A stretch of 64,000 bases of DNA from Isoperla grammatica (GCA_945910005.1 OX246743.1:46392361-46456360); one strand, 5' to 3'. Shown: positions 11,265 to 22,261, numbered from the stretch's first letter. Notes: generated by a model not told the origin, from the letters alone. Program-made: numbers and translations.

Positions 11265-11950
11265 GCACACATGGAGTGTTTTTACACAAGAGAGTGTGAG
11301 AGAGGGGTGGGGTGAGAGAGGGGGGGGGGGGGTAGACGTGAGGCATTGCCACACTGAAGGATATCATTACCCCATTCGGATATTCCCTATCGCTCACCCG
11401 GCTACGGCGGCGCAACAGATCACTATGTGTACGTACGTAATCTAGTGTTAAAACAGGCGATGAGACCGATGCCGCGCTAATACGGTGCAGCGACCGGAAG
11501 GGGGCGGGGCATCGATAGGCTCGCCTAAATGACGGAGAACACTCTCGATTTATTAGACGCATGCACAGCCCTCTAGAAGAGAAGTGTGCAACGAAAGATT
11601 GAGTCACGGCGAGGATGAATGAAACATCCAATGTTGTACGTGTATCTCCGTCTCACCTCTCAACTGTGAACGAATGTTCCGATTACGACATAGAACTCCT
11701 TGGGAAGCGATACAACTTAGCCCATAAATTACTTTAGGGAATAAATATCTTGCAATTACATTCACTGTTTTCCTCATAAGGTGACGATTTATAGCCATAT
11801 TCAAGTTTATAGCAAATAAATATATGCGTCGGTTAAGGTAGGCGTTTTATAGGGGGTTATGTGGTTAATAATGATTTGACATGGATACGAGATTATTGTT
11901 CGTTGTTATCACCATCTATGTAGCCTACTCTCAACCGGCAGGTTATTAGT
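11265..11950. other. Gene-free stretch with a poly-G run
   Basis: A GA-rich stretch ends in a 13-base G run at 11320-11332. A minus-strand frame of 128 codons (11245-11631) has no recognised motif. No element was identified. Confidence 0.4.
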
Positions 11951-11952
11951 AT

Positions 11953-12060
11953 TGGTGGAGGTGCCGGGTTGGCGACTGGGTTCGATGCCCAGTCGAGGCA
12001 AGTGGTATAGTGATTGTTATCACCCTATGTTCATACAGATGGATTGAGATGAATAGTATA
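11953..12060 (+). mobile_element. tRNA-derived SINE head, family B, copy 1
   Basis: The sequence TGGTGGAGGTGCCGGG is followed about 14 bases later by GACTGGGTTCGATGCCCAGTC, which forms a T-arm-like hairpin with a B-box core. The same opening word is seen at 17383, 20122, 20372, 20622 and 21213. The 3' limit is not defined. Confidence 0.5.
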
Positions 12061-12141
12061 TGTAGCAATCAATAACACGTTTAGAGGAGTAATATCAAAT
12101 CTATGACGTGTGGACACAATTTTAACTGAAACTGCTTACCA

Positions 12142-12299
12142 TGTCACACAAAGTAGCGATTTGTAAGAGAACCTGAGTATATTCAATTAATTTGATTCCT
12201 TACAATTAATATCGATTACATCTACTTTAAGGATATATAAACAAACCTGCGTGACATGCCACAGATTTTGAGATAGTTACGGAAGTTTAACGGGCTATT
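12142..12299 (+). repeat. Tandem duplicate, copy 1 (carries the empty site)
   Basis: About 158 bases starting TGTCACACAAAGTAGCGATT and ending in GGGCTATTA. A second copy starts at 12302 and is interrupted after GATTCCTTA by the 986-bp element, resuming at 13352. This copy has the uninterrupted sequence GATTCCTTACAATTAAT at 12194-12210. Confidence 0.85.
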
Positions 12300-12533
12300 A
12301 CTGTCACACATAGTAGCAATTTGTAAGATAATCTGAGTATATTGAATTAATTTGATTCCTTAAGTCTAGTTTACGATTGGCGTCAACTTGAATCGTCAAC
12401 CGGTAATAGTTTCACGTTAGCGTTTTTGATTCACGATTCGACGGCAACTGAAGCTGCGTCGGTATTCATCGGTAAACTTCGTTGATCTTCGTTAATACAC
12501 GGCCATCTCTACACGTTGTACCCGTCAAGCTCA

Positions 12534-12605
12534 ACTTGATCTCCGCCTAGCGGAGGCTCGTCGAACTTGGGAGTTCGACGAGCGTCCGCTAGGCGGAGAT
12601 CAAGT
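12534..12605. repeat. Near-perfect hairpin, 34-bp arms
   Basis: The left arm starts ACTTGATCTCCGCCTAGCGG and the right arm is its complement with one mismatch. The loop is 4 bases. It lies inside the Harbinger-like element. Confidence 0.95.
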
Positions 12606-12776
12606 AGACCTTGGTTCCCAAAGTTGTGATGTAGAGCATTCTGTGGTTTTAGGTAAACAACAGCTGTTTGTGGTTGTCATTTATAGGTTATTATTTGTGT
12701 GCCAAGGTCTACTGGATTTACTCCTAGCGGAGTAATTGCGAAGCGCAAAGCTAGTGGACCTTGTTGTGTGCCAGTG

Positions 12777-13088
12777 ATGGCGGGTTTACATAACTGACTA
12801 GTGACTAACAATTAGCGACTAAGCGAGCCCGTGACTAAGCCACGAGCTTCTTTCATTGGCTACGAATGAGAATACTGCTCTCCGATTGGCTGTGACTAAG
12901 GTTTGTCTTGACTTGACTAAGAAGTTGAACATAGCTCAACTCCTTGGTCAAGTCCTTAGTCACGGCCAATCAGCACGCAGTATTCCCACTGTCGGCCAAT
13001 GAGAGAAGCCTGTTGCGGCTAGTCAGTTTCATGAACGCGCTCTTAGTCGCTAGTCGTTAGTCACTAGTCAGTTATGTAAACCCGCCAT
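12777..13088. mobile_element. Foldback MITE nested in the Harbinger-like element, 312 bp
   Basis: The left end ATGGCGGGTTTACATAACTG is exactly matched by the complement of the right end, and the inverted match extends to about 48 bases with a few gaps. The interior holds further inverted pairs (GACTTGACTAAG, CCAAT-containing words). The terminal words resemble those of the element at 22947-23577 (CACATAAATGACTAGTGACTA), so the two probably belong to one family. I cannot define a clean target duplication. Confidence 0.75.
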
Positions 13089-13460
13089 GAACATCAACAA
13101 AATCAAAAGAAGAAAATGCTTTCTTTGGAAAACGAACAGATATTTCTTTTGAAACTCTTTGGTGACATGTGAATGCGCATGCGCGAGCGTCAAACGTTAA
13201 CGCCAATCGTCAAAGTTGAACTTTGACGTTGACGGTTCAAGTTGACGGTTGACGCATTTCTGCAATCGTGAATGCTTCCATATGAATATACAGGTTTATC
13301 AAGGTGTTGAAGTTGAAGTTAGCGTTGACGCCAATCGTACACTAGGCTTTACAATTAATCTCAATTACATCTTATTTAAGCATATATAAACATACCTGCG
13401 TGACATACCGGTACTACAAATTTTGAGATAATCACGTAAGTTTGACGGGCTGTCATTCGA

Positions 13461-14266
13461 AAATGATGTAATGTCAGTACCAGTTATTCCAAATAGCTAC
13501 GAACGGTTCATGGAAAAGTTCCCTGAATTAAGACAGCGACAGAGTGGTTGATAGTTTAGACGTGAAAGCTTATTTGCGTCAGAGCTTGGCCAAGGCCATA
13601 TAACAAGGGGCGCGGTCCTTATAGCCTCGCGGAACTAACTGGTCAATTGCCCAAGAGATAAAAACAACCCCGACACATAAAACGCAGCGGTAACTGATGA
13701 AATGGGATCAGCGCAGTGGTTCTCAAACTGTGATCCGCGTGGAAAATATGTAACAACTGCGGATATAATTCAATACTACACATAGAGACCTTCACAATCG
13801 ACACATTAACACGTGTAGCAGGCAAGTAACAATCGCCTATAGACTTGATTAACCCGACGCGTTTGATGAGTCCCTCGGCCAGGTATACAGATTGTCTCCT
13901 GGAATAACACTGTTTAATTAACTATCTACTTTATACAAGGCGTGACGTCACATTTAATTAACCAACAGGATATTATGTATCACGTGACGTTACAGCGGCC
14001 GTAAGGGAGAGTACAATGTGTATCGGCTTTAAAGCAGTCAATAGAAGACGAATACACTTATAGACCCGTTTATATCCCCGAACAAAGTTTCAGAAAATGA
14101 TTATTTTTGCCTTTGTAAACCACAGGAAGAGTGGCCGAGACAAAAGGCTTTCTTGATGTTCCGTTATAGCAAAGTAAATAATGTTGGAGAACGTTATATA
14201 ACTTTAATCGGCCCTAAGCCGTCACGACGTCGTGTGCATACACGTATGCACGAGAATACAATCGTT
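13461..14266. other. Gene-free stretch
   Basis: No open frame above 66 codons and no array. Several TGACGT words occur (13943, 13984), but nothing that can be called a promoter. Confidence 0.4.
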
Positions 14267-14332
14267 CCCCACTGCAAATCAGTTTCGTTACTGAGTGGGT
14301 AGACTCTAAATGTGAATTTAGTTTTTTTTTTG
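14267..14332 (+). mobile_element. SINE family A, 3' fragment
   Basis: CCCCACTGCAAATCAGTTTCG is followed by TTACTGAGTGGGTAGACTC and TAAATGTGAATTTAG, then a T run. This matches the 3' end of the 57-kb copy (CACTGAAAATCAGTTCTTGT, AACTAAGTGGGTAGACTATA). Only about 66 bases are recognisable. Confidence 0.65.
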
Positions 14333-14912
14333 TGCAAAGTTTACTTACGAGCCCTAAAGAAAATTCCGAATATTTTTCCCGCATTTTTGTTTCATCTTTA
14401 AACAGTCTCCGCAACGTGGCCCAAGTTCAACAACCAAAGGGGAGAGGGGAAGGGGGGGGAGGGCAACACACCTGGCCGTGCGCGGAACACCTACCTCAAC
14501 GTCGGCCATCCATCACTACAATAAAACCAGTGTGTAAGATATACACTCAAAACGTATCTCTCCGGTGTTTTTTGTGCGTGTATCCTCTCTTCAATAATAA
14601 ATCTCTTTAATTGAGGCGTCTAGACGCTTGTGGTGCTATCTACATTCGATCTCGCGAGACAGAGTTCGACGCCCACTTCGCATTTCCCAGCTGACAAATG
14701 GGAGCTGAGCGACGGATGAGGTTCTCGTGATGCTATGTTACACACGGCAGACATCTTGGTGCAACGAGGCAAATCGGGACGATTATGGAATACACTATTA
14801 TAATAATCACATATAATAATCATTAGAGAATAAGAATTAAGACATAACCACAATTGTCGGTATCGTAATCGTAATACGGACATCGTGATCTACTCGAAAT
14901 TGGACAGGGTTC
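14333..14912. other. Gene-free stretch
   Basis: Includes a G- and A-rich tract near 14438-14462. Short frames only. No element was recognised before the 41-bp satellite begins. Confidence 0.4.
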
Positions 14913-14914
14913 CA

Positions 14915-16557
14915 ATTTATGCAGTAATAAATACAAAAAACTACTGTCAATGACCACTTTATGCTGTAACAAATACAAAAACTACTGTCAATGTCCACTT
15001 TATGCTGTAATAAATACAAAAACTACTGTCAATGTCCACTTTATGCTGTAATAAATACAAAAACTACTGTCAATGTCCACTTTATGCTGTAATAAATACA
15101 AAAACTACTGTCAATGACCACTTTATGCTTGTATAAATACAAAAACTACTGTCAATGTCCACTTTATGCTGTAATAAATACAAAAAGTACTGTCAATGTC
15201 CACTTTATGCTGTAATAAATACAAAAAGTACTGTCAATGTCCACTTTATGCTGTAATAAATACAAACACTACTGTCAATGTCCACTTTATGCTGTAATAA
15301 ATACAAAAACTACTGTCAATGACCACTTTATGCTGTAATAAATACAAAAACTACTGTCAATGACCACTTTATGCTGTAATAAATACAAAAAACTACTGTC
15401 AATGACCACTTTATGCTGTAATAAATACAAAAACTACTGTCAATGTCCACTTAATGCTGTAATAAATACAAAAACTACCGTCAATGACCACTTTATGCTG
15501 TAATAAATACAAAAACTACTGCCAATGTCCACTTAATGCTGTAATAAATACAAAAACTACTGTCAATGTCCACTTAATGCTGTAATAAATACAAAAACTA
15601 CTGTCAATGACCACTTTATGCTGTAATAAATACAAAAACTACTGTCAATGACCACTTTATGCTGTAATAAATACAAAAACTACTGTCAATGACCACTTTA
15701 TGCTGTAATAAATACAAAAACTACTGTCAATGACCACTTTATGCTGTAATAAATACAAAAACTACTGTCAATGTCCACTTTATGCTGTAATAAATACAAA
15801 AACTACTGTCAATGTCCACTTTATGCCGTAATAAATACAAAAACTACTGTCAATGTCCACTTTATGCTGTAATAAATACAAAAACTACTGTCAATGACCA
15901 CTTTATGCAGTAATAAATACAAAAAACTACTGTCAATGACCACTTTATGCTGTAATAAATACAAAAACTACTGTCAATGACCACTTTATGCTGTAATAAA
16001 TACAAAAACTACTGTCAATGACCACTTTATGCTGTAATAAATACAAAAACTACTGTCAATGTCCACTTTATGCTGTAATAAATACAAAAACTACTGTCAA
16101 TGTCCACTTTATGCCGTAATAAATACAAAAACTACTGTCAATGACCACTTTATGCTGTAATAAATACAAAAAACTACTGTCAATGACCACTTTATGCTGT
16201 AATAAATACAAAAACTACTGTCAATGTCCACTTTATGCTGTAATAAATACAAAAACTACTGTCAATGTCCACTTTATGCCGTAATAAATACAAAAGCTAC
16301 TGTCAATGTCCACTTTATGCCGTAATAAATACAAAAACTACTGTCAATGTCCACTTTATGCTGTAATAAATATAAAACTACTGTCAATGTCCACTTTATG
16401 CTGTAATAAATACAAAAACTACTGTCAATGTCCACTTTATGCTGTAATAAATACAAAAACTACTGTCAATGTCCACTTTATGCCGTAATAGATACAAAAA
16501 CTACTGTCAATGTCAACTTTATGCCGAAATAAATACAAAAGCTACTGTCAATGTCCA
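14915..16557. repeat. 41-bp satellite array, about 40 copies
   Basis: The unit is CTACTGTCAATGTCCACTTT followed by ATGCTGTAATAAATACAAAAA. Copies vary at few sites: TGTCC or TGACC, ATGCTG, ATGCCG or ATGCAG, one extra A, and CTTAATG for CTTTATG. The variants are clustered: TGACC copies come in runs, and a block with ATGCAG plus a longer A tract recurs near 14922 and 15906. This indicates block duplication within the array. Open frames of about 60 codons here are by-products. Confidence 0.95.
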
Positions 16558-17105
16558 CATACTAAGACCAAATTTAATGAGGAAAGCTTTTGGTATAGAA
16601 TAAACCTCGCAAACGAGAAGAAACGAATGTAAGATTCCACCACGTAAGCTCTAAGAGGAGAACTTAAGTATGTCGCCAAGATGAAGCGGAGATCGTGAGA
16701 CAACCCACAGAGAGCGTCGCGTGATGGATTGATCAACCCTGTACAGTATTGTACGTATGTATTCCTGTATTCCACACACTGGGACTCACAGCCGGGTTCG
16801 CTCTGTCTTGGGAAATACCCGCCATACCGACATACCGACATAGCTCAATACGACGGAATGAGCTCCCACTGACCTTCCAACCAAGCGCTCCAACTCTCGC
16901 GGTAACGGTCGTTTGCGTGTTGGACACTTATTAGCATTACCTTCGCACTAGACGTTCAATAGTTAGTACACGCGACGCTCAATAGGGCGGGTGAAGGTTT
17001 GATTGCAATCGGCGGCAAACGTGACTCGAGGATCGTAATAAAAGCTGGGATTGATTTCTTCAAATACTCTTCGGATATTACTTTCTTACTATTCCAAAAT
17101 CTTGA
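16558..17105. other. Gene-free stretch
   Basis: Overlapping short frames on both strands near 16.55-16.93 kb have no recognised motif. Contains a short CATACCGACATACCGACATA duplication at 16824-16843. Confidence 0.4.
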
Positions 17106-17107
17106 TA

Positions 17108-17312
17108 CATATAGATAGATAAATGTCTTTATTTTCAGGCGTGATATAGTCATATGGTGACATATGGTCAGTCGCCTTGAGAGCAACATAGCAAGATAGC
17201 AACATAGCAACATGGCAATGGCAGAGTAGATAGAGAACTTCCTGTATCGTCTCTTACGACAGGCAGAGTCACTACTGATAAGAACCTCAGCAACGGGTAC
17301 AGATATCAACGT
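17108..17312 (-). mobile_element. MetaSINE-like element, family C (minus strand)
   Basis: On the minus strand it reads GTAGTGACTCTGCCTGTCG then TAAGAGACGATACAGGAAG, followed by repeats of ATGTTGCTATGTTGCTATC and an ATCT-type tail (TTTATCTATCTATATG). A 131-codon minus frame (16956-17351) runs through it and is therefore not a gene. The core is shared with copies at 41.5 and 54.4 kb. Confidence 0.55.
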
Positions 17313-17382
17313 AAAATGCGAGCAAGTATAATTGGTCCGACGTAGAATCATATTTTGCTTCGGTAAAATGAAATAGTTGAAA

Positions 17383-17480
17383 TGGTGGCGGCGCCGGGTT
17401 CGACGTAAGCCTGGTCCGGCTCAAGTTGCTCCGTCACTAATGTACAACATACTGAGGTAAACGTGTTCTCATGTAGATGA
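17383..17480 (+). mobile_element. SINE family B head, copy 2
   Basis: TGGTGGCGGCGCCGGGTTCG matches the opening of the copies at 11953 and 20122. A B box is not clear in this copy. Confidence 0.35.
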
Positions 17481-18235
17481 TAACTATTTCCACGTACACA
17501 TTCAACTTGTACTTACAATCTAACCGGAGATGGATTGTTTCAACCCCTCGTCTGACACAATTATCTTATCAAGTTATGAAAGAATGCATTTTTCTACCCC
17601 TGATATTTGTCTTGATATATTATTAGTAGCTTGAATATCTAAGTCTATAATATTATTTATTTAGAGACGAAATATCATCCATTGCTTCCACTGAGAGTCC
17701 TTCCTTCCAGCTGTAGCGTCGAGCAGGTCTGCCGGCTCATCCCGCAACGCGATGGCTCCAACAATAGCAGCGCGCCTCCATTATCCGTCGCTTAACGTGC
17801 ACACACCGGGTTTTATTGGATTGCCCTTGGACAGACGAGGTAAACACACCGGCCGAAGCTGCCAAACATTCAGACACAGGAGATACGCATAGCTTCAACT
17901 GTTCGAAACAAGAATAAACTTGTTGGGCTTGGAGACGATACCAAGCAAAACTATACCAATTACAAGGGCGTATATAACAGAGGAAATACGACATAACTAC
18001 GAGGGAATGAGGTACCCAGGTGCCCAATAACGATGGGCATAACTACCGTAACCATTAACAAACAAAAACTAACCAGACTATTTTTTTTCTTTTTATTCAA
18101 AACAACACTGAAATCTGGAAGAAGATATTTTTCCCCATGGTATTATAACTACATGTTGTGTGTTCCCATACAACTCAACAGCTTCCCAATACATCTAATT
18201 TCCAAAAACTTTCCACCAAGATCACATTTGTACAT
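17481..18235. other. Gene-free stretch
   Basis: Includes a minus-strand frame of 96 codons and the start of a plus-strand frame of 174 codons (18033-18557). Neither shows a known domain. A T-rich tract lies at 18079-18093. Confidence 0.4.
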
Positions 18236-18310
18236 AACCCACCTGACCGTGAATCGAACCAACTACCTCCCAGCTAGAACAAAACCCAAACAGCCTAGAT
18301 TCGTCTCGCA
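18236..18310 (-). mobile_element. tRNA-like segment, probably a SINE head
   Basis: On the minus strand TTCTAGCTGGGAGGTAGTTG runs into a B-box-like GGTTCGATTCACGG. It sits inside the 174-codon plus-strand frame, which argues against that frame being a gene. Confidence 0.4.
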
Positions 18311-19040
18311 ATATGGGAGACATCCACACATTATTATCTGCGAGTCCTGCCAAGATGCCAAGATTTATGACAGCAACCCTCCCTCCCTCCCCCGCCTACA
18401 CCCACTATATAGCGTGACCTTGACATTACGGCCAAGGTTAATGGCAGAAAACAAGTACGCGACGTTGTTTATCTATCAACAACCGTGGGTTTTACCCGCA
18501 ATGCTGAGACCGCGTCCAGTGTGGGACTATTACACCAAGATCTGTGTATATTATTAAACTCTAGAGACGCTTCCTGGTGAATACGATCTCGGTGTTTGTC
18601 AGAGCTGGAGTTGGGTAACTGGGTATGAGTCGAGCGAGAGTCTAATCCGATACACGCGCAGAAGAGGGTGGTAGCTCAGTATGGAGCGTCCTAGACGCAT
18701 CTCAATAAACATGAAACAAATCAACAACATATTCCAAGTGTCGACATGGGTTGGTGGTGTCCTACCGGGACTTCATTACTGGTGAACACTAACACCAGTA
18801 AATGACATTCACTGACCTCTAACAGCACTGATATTAATGTATGGAGGCGAAGTGCGATGGCGACGCGCCAACATTTAAATGTGTATTTAAAAATGTTTAA
18901 ATACGGACCCTTGTCAGTTTGCGGTAATATGCAGAGATGCACACTTCATATAGTCGAGAACACATTCAATAATAATAATAATTAACATGAGTGTAAGTGT
19001 GTGAGGTGCAATGGCGATCCTCCAACTCTTTAATAAGTCC
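18311..19040. other. Gene-free stretch with an A-box-like word
   Basis: GTGGTAGCTCAGTATGGAGCG at 18669-18689 resembles a tRNA D arm with a pol III A box, but no B box follows at the expected distance. Nothing else was recognised. Confidence 0.35.
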
Positions 19041-19362
19041 GTATCTATAGTGAGGCCGACACTGTGTCCACGCCAGTGCATAGTTGAAACTGTTTGGAAC
19101 CTACGTATATACGATGACTATTGGGATCCGAGCGTTTGCTTGAATAATGCCGCGTTATCACGCTCTAACGCCGCGCGTTAAGGCGTTAAGGCGTTGGCCG
19201 TATCTATAGTGAGGCCGACACTGTGTCCACGCCAATGTATAGTCGAAACATGCAAAGCTGTTTGAAACCTATACGTATACGATGACTAACGGGGTTCGAG
19301 CGTTTGCTTGAATAATGCCGCGTCATCACGCTCTAACGCCGCGCGTTAAGGCGTTAAAACGT
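19041..19362 (+). repeat. 159-bp tandem duplication with palindromic end
   Basis: Two copies start at 19041 and 19200 (GTATCTATAGTGAGGCCGAC). Each ends in a palindrome-rich word, AACGCCGCGCGTTAAGGCGTT, with the first copy carrying one extra AAGGCGTT step. The copies differ at several sites, so the duplication is not very recent. Confidence 0.85.
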
Positions 19363-19499
19363 TGGCCAATCAGCCTACGTATAACGTCTTGCACGACGTA
19401 AAGACAATAGCGGAGAGTTGCGCGTACAACTCACGGCTATAATTATACTATATTTTGTGAGTCATTTATCGTGCATTACTTATGAAGAGGTAAAAATGA

Positions 19500-19715
19500 A
19501 TAGTTGTACCGTATGAAGGTGAGAACACGTATTTATAACAACTCTTCTGCACTCACTTTTGTATAACCAATATCGGCACCGATCGTTACTTTTCATCAAC
19601 GTAATATGTTGCATATTGATTAGAAAATTAGCGAACCAATAAATAAGAGAGTGCAGAAGAGTTGTTACGAGTAAATACATGATTAACTTATGTCGGCGAT
19701 TGTACAAACACACCT
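19500..19715. mobile_element. Small foldback element, family F, copy 1
   Basis: The left arm has CACGTATTTATAACAACTCT and the right arm the complement of GTATTTACTCGTAACAACTC; both continue into TCTGCACTC. A related sequence lies at 59020-59235 (GTGAGAACACGTATTTACTC and AACAACTCTTGTGCACTC, with GATGTCGGCGAGAGTACAAA further on). Two related copies with inverted arms support a MITE. Confidence 0.6.
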
Positions 19716-19970
19716 AGAACATTAGAACAAACTTATTACACACGAGAATAAAATATGCATACAAACAGATCCATTAGCATTAACACACGCCGCAATATTT
19801 ACGAGTATGCATGTGGCAGTGTTTCAACTGCATGTATACATCATGTATTCTAGTTTCGTGCATTCGTTTTCCGCTTCGCATACGCAGAAACTGTTTTTAC
19901 TCTCTAACACAAAGCGATAAATCGGTGTGTATTTTTTTTTTAAACAGTTCCATTTTAATGTTTCCGTGCA

Positions 19971-20720
19971 ATATCCTTGAGTCGAATAATCACATAAAAC
20001 TGATGAATTAATAAAAATAAAGACTCGTAATAATTCAAGAATAGTAAACGTCTAAATACTTTGCTCTGTCAACGAGCGATTCGTTATTCATTTTCGACTA
20101 ACTTCTAAGATGGTTTCCTTTTGGTGGTGGTGCCGGGTTATGGCAAAATATCGGTGGAATCCAACTACAAGTACAGTACACTCGCAGACTTATCTATATC
20201 GAGGGTAGTAGTGACATATAATATCCTTGAGTCGAATAATCACATAAAACTGATGAATTAATAAAAATAAAGACTCGTAATAATTCAAGAATAGTAAACG
20301 TCTAAATACTTTGCTCTGTCAACGAGCGATTCGTTATTCATTTTCGACTAACTTCTAAGATGGTTTCCTTTTGGTGGTGGTGCCGGGTTATGGCAAAATA
20401 TCGGTGGAATCCAACTACAAGTACAGTACACTCGCAGACTTATCTATATCGAGGGTAGTAGTGACATATAATATCCTTGAGTCGAATAATCACATAAAAC
20501 TGATGAATTAATAAAAATAAAGACTCGTAATAATTCAAGAATAGTAAACGTCTAAATACTTTGCTCTGTCAACGAGCGATTCGTTATTCATTTTCGACTA
20601 ACTTCTAAAATGGTTTCCTTTTGGTGGTGGTGCCGGGTTATGGCAAAATATCGATGGAATCCAACTACAAGTACAGTACACTCGCAGACTTATCTATATC
20701 GAGGGTAGTAGTGACATATG
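19971..20720 (+). repeat. Three 250-bp tandem repeats, nearly identical
   Basis: ATATCCTTGAGTCGAATAAT recurs at 19971, 20221 and 20471, an exact 250-base period. I see only two substitutions in the third copy (CTAAGATGG to CTAAAATGG, and TCGGTGG to TCGATGG). Each copy contains the SINE family B opening word TGGTGGTGGTGCCGGGTT. The near identity indicates recent duplication or an assembly artefact. Confidence 0.95.
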
Positions 20721-20843
20721 TGCTTTCCTCGGTTGTGTGAACGCCTATCGCCTAGGCCTTGCGTATTTCGAGCTATAAAGACCACGGTATTGTTGTAAGT
20801 GCCCTACAATAGGGACCACGCAACTGACGTCACATCCGGACTA

Positions 20844-21099
20844 CAACAATGGAACAAATGAATTGAACTGATGGACAAACAATCAGCTGTCAAAATAATA
20901 AAATTCAAACCATAGAAATGAAAACAATTGTAGCAATAGTAACTGCTTACCATTCAAAACTTTTAATGATAGACAACGACAAAGTGAAAGTTTTGTATGT
21001 GTATTTGTTGTTTTTTGTTTTGTTTTCCAAAATCAGAAGAAATTATTTTTTGACAGCTTGTTGATTGTCCATCGGTTCAATTCATTTGTTTCATTGTTG
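20844..21099. mobile_element. Foldback MITE, family G, 256 bp
   Basis: The left end CAACAATGGAACAAATGAAT and the complement of the right end CAACAATGAAACAAATGAAT differ at one position, and the inverted match continues for about 50 bases. Its inside (CAGCTGTCAAAATAATAAAA, AGTAACTG, TTTTAATGATAG, TTTGACAGCTT) is shared with 23068-23280, inside another foldback. Confidence 0.8.
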
Positions 21100-21212
21100 T
21101 CTTTTGGTGTTGCTAGTGCCCTATAGTGAAGTTCGGCAAAAGAGATTTTAATAAATAATATACTTTTACTATGAACGATTGATCGACGAGTGTTCGGTGT
21201 AGATTGAAGCCC

Positions 21213-21450
21213 TTGGTGGAGGTGCCGAGTCTCCGTGTATAGCATGCATAAACTGTTACTGTCATGTTCGTCGATCATGTCGTGCCCACCCCTCGGACCA
21301 TCGGGACGCGAGTTCGAACCCGAGAGAAACAGGTTGACAGTTGGTCCGTCTCCCACAATCCTCGTCGACGATTATATTATACAAACACGTCCGTCCGTTG
21401 TGCAACAGATTCGAAACGATCGCATTTATTTTTACAAAAAAATAAAACGA
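21213..21450 (+). mobile_element. SINE family B, copy with B box and A-rich end
   Basis: TGGTGGAGGTGCCGAGTCTC opens the element. A B-box-like GCGAGTTCGAACCCGAGAG lies at about 21307, and an A-rich stretch (ACAAAAAAATAAAAC) follows near 21433. Overlapping open frames of 107 and 148 codons are not supported as genes because they run through it. Confidence 0.45.
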
Positions 21451-22260
21451 CGACGAGCCACGTCGTCCGTATACAAACCAAAGAGCTTGTAGAAGAAAAC
21501 ACAAGCGCAGCAGCTTGTATCACAATCAAAGGCTGCTGCAACGTCCGTCCGTCCTTAAATACACGCGGCGGTCGCCCGCGGCGTAAAAACCTCGCCCGCT
21601 CCGGTGTTTACACGAAACACTTGAAGCCTTCTTTCATTCCTCGGCCAGATCGCGTCAATATGCGCCTATACAGGATACGTAATAAACTAAACTACCAGAG
21701 AAATGTTTAATAACGAGTCAAACAACACATTTTTTCGCCAATCATATCAACCGTCAGTCTCGGACGGGAAATGTTTTCAGCGTATATACTTTAAGAACGC
21801 ACTGAGCTCGGTACCCCACCCTACACAATGCGGCCGTTGTTGCAATGACGTCACGATGCAACGACGTTCAAACGATCCTGCTGACAGAACACTGATGAAT
21901 AAAAAAAGTAACAAAGTTTAAACGAAATTTCTTCAAAAAGAATTTTTTGTGTGTGTATATTTTTTACTCCCTCGAGTTTCTTTCGCATCTTGTTCTGTCT
22001 ATATGCAAAAGGATTTTAAGAGAGCTCACGTCAGGCCATGTTATGAAGTAGGCTGCAAGTATAGGCGCCCACACCCATTGTATTTTCGTAATGATGTGTT
22101 TGTTTATGTATATGAATATGTTTAATACTTCAAAACTATAAATGATGTGTATATATGGCAAACAAGACAGGTATGCACATATGAATGCAAGAAATGAGAA
22201 AGGAAGACGGGACAATACAAGAAGTAAACCAGCAAGGAAGGTGAGATATGTGTCATGTTA
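21451..22260. other. Gene-free stretch
   Basis: A 148-codon plus frame (21264-21710) continues from the SINE into this region. It is basic (many Arg and Lys) but has no recognised domain. The rest is AT-rich and unassigned. Confidence 0.35.
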
Positions 22261-22261
22261 A

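Larger units (their letters stand above)
12363..13348. mobile_element. Harbinger-like non-autonomous element, 986 bp
   Basis: The ends are AGTCTAGTTTACGATTGGCG and the complement of AGCCTAGTGTACGATTGGCG, two differences in 20. They are flanked by the 3-bp duplication TTA (12360-12362 and 13349-13351). A TTA or TAA duplication is the signature of PIF/Harbinger insertions. The adjacent duplicate at 12142-12299 has the same flanks with one TTA, so the insertion boundaries are fixed to the base. Inside are GTCAAC/GTTGACG-rich subterminal repeats, a hairpin (12534-12605) and a nested foldback (12777-13088). No transposase frame is present. Confidence 0.85.
12302..13460 (+). repeat. Tandem duplicate, copy 2 (interrupted by an insertion)
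   Basis: Matches copy 1 at 12302-12362 and again at 13352-13460, with the Harbinger-like element in between. The two halves join exactly at the TTA present in copy 1. Confidence 0.85.

Noticed and set aside
10735..11445. Plus-strand frame of 236 codons as a repeat protein gene
   Set aside because: It is produced by a 99-bp tandem unit with no stop in that frame, an equally long frame exists on the other strand, and no domain or signal is visible.
12777..13088. TTAA- or TA-type target duplication for this foldback
   Set aside because: The flanks CAGTG and GAACA are not direct repeats, so no target duplication can be claimed.
16956..17351. Minus-strand frame of 131 codons
   Set aside because: It overlaps a MetaSINE-like core and its repeat-rich 3' part.
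18033..18557. Frame of 174 codons, the longest outside obvious arrays
   Set aside because: No recognised domain, biased towards Pro and Phe from C- and T-rich DNA, and it contains a tRNA-like segment on the other strand.
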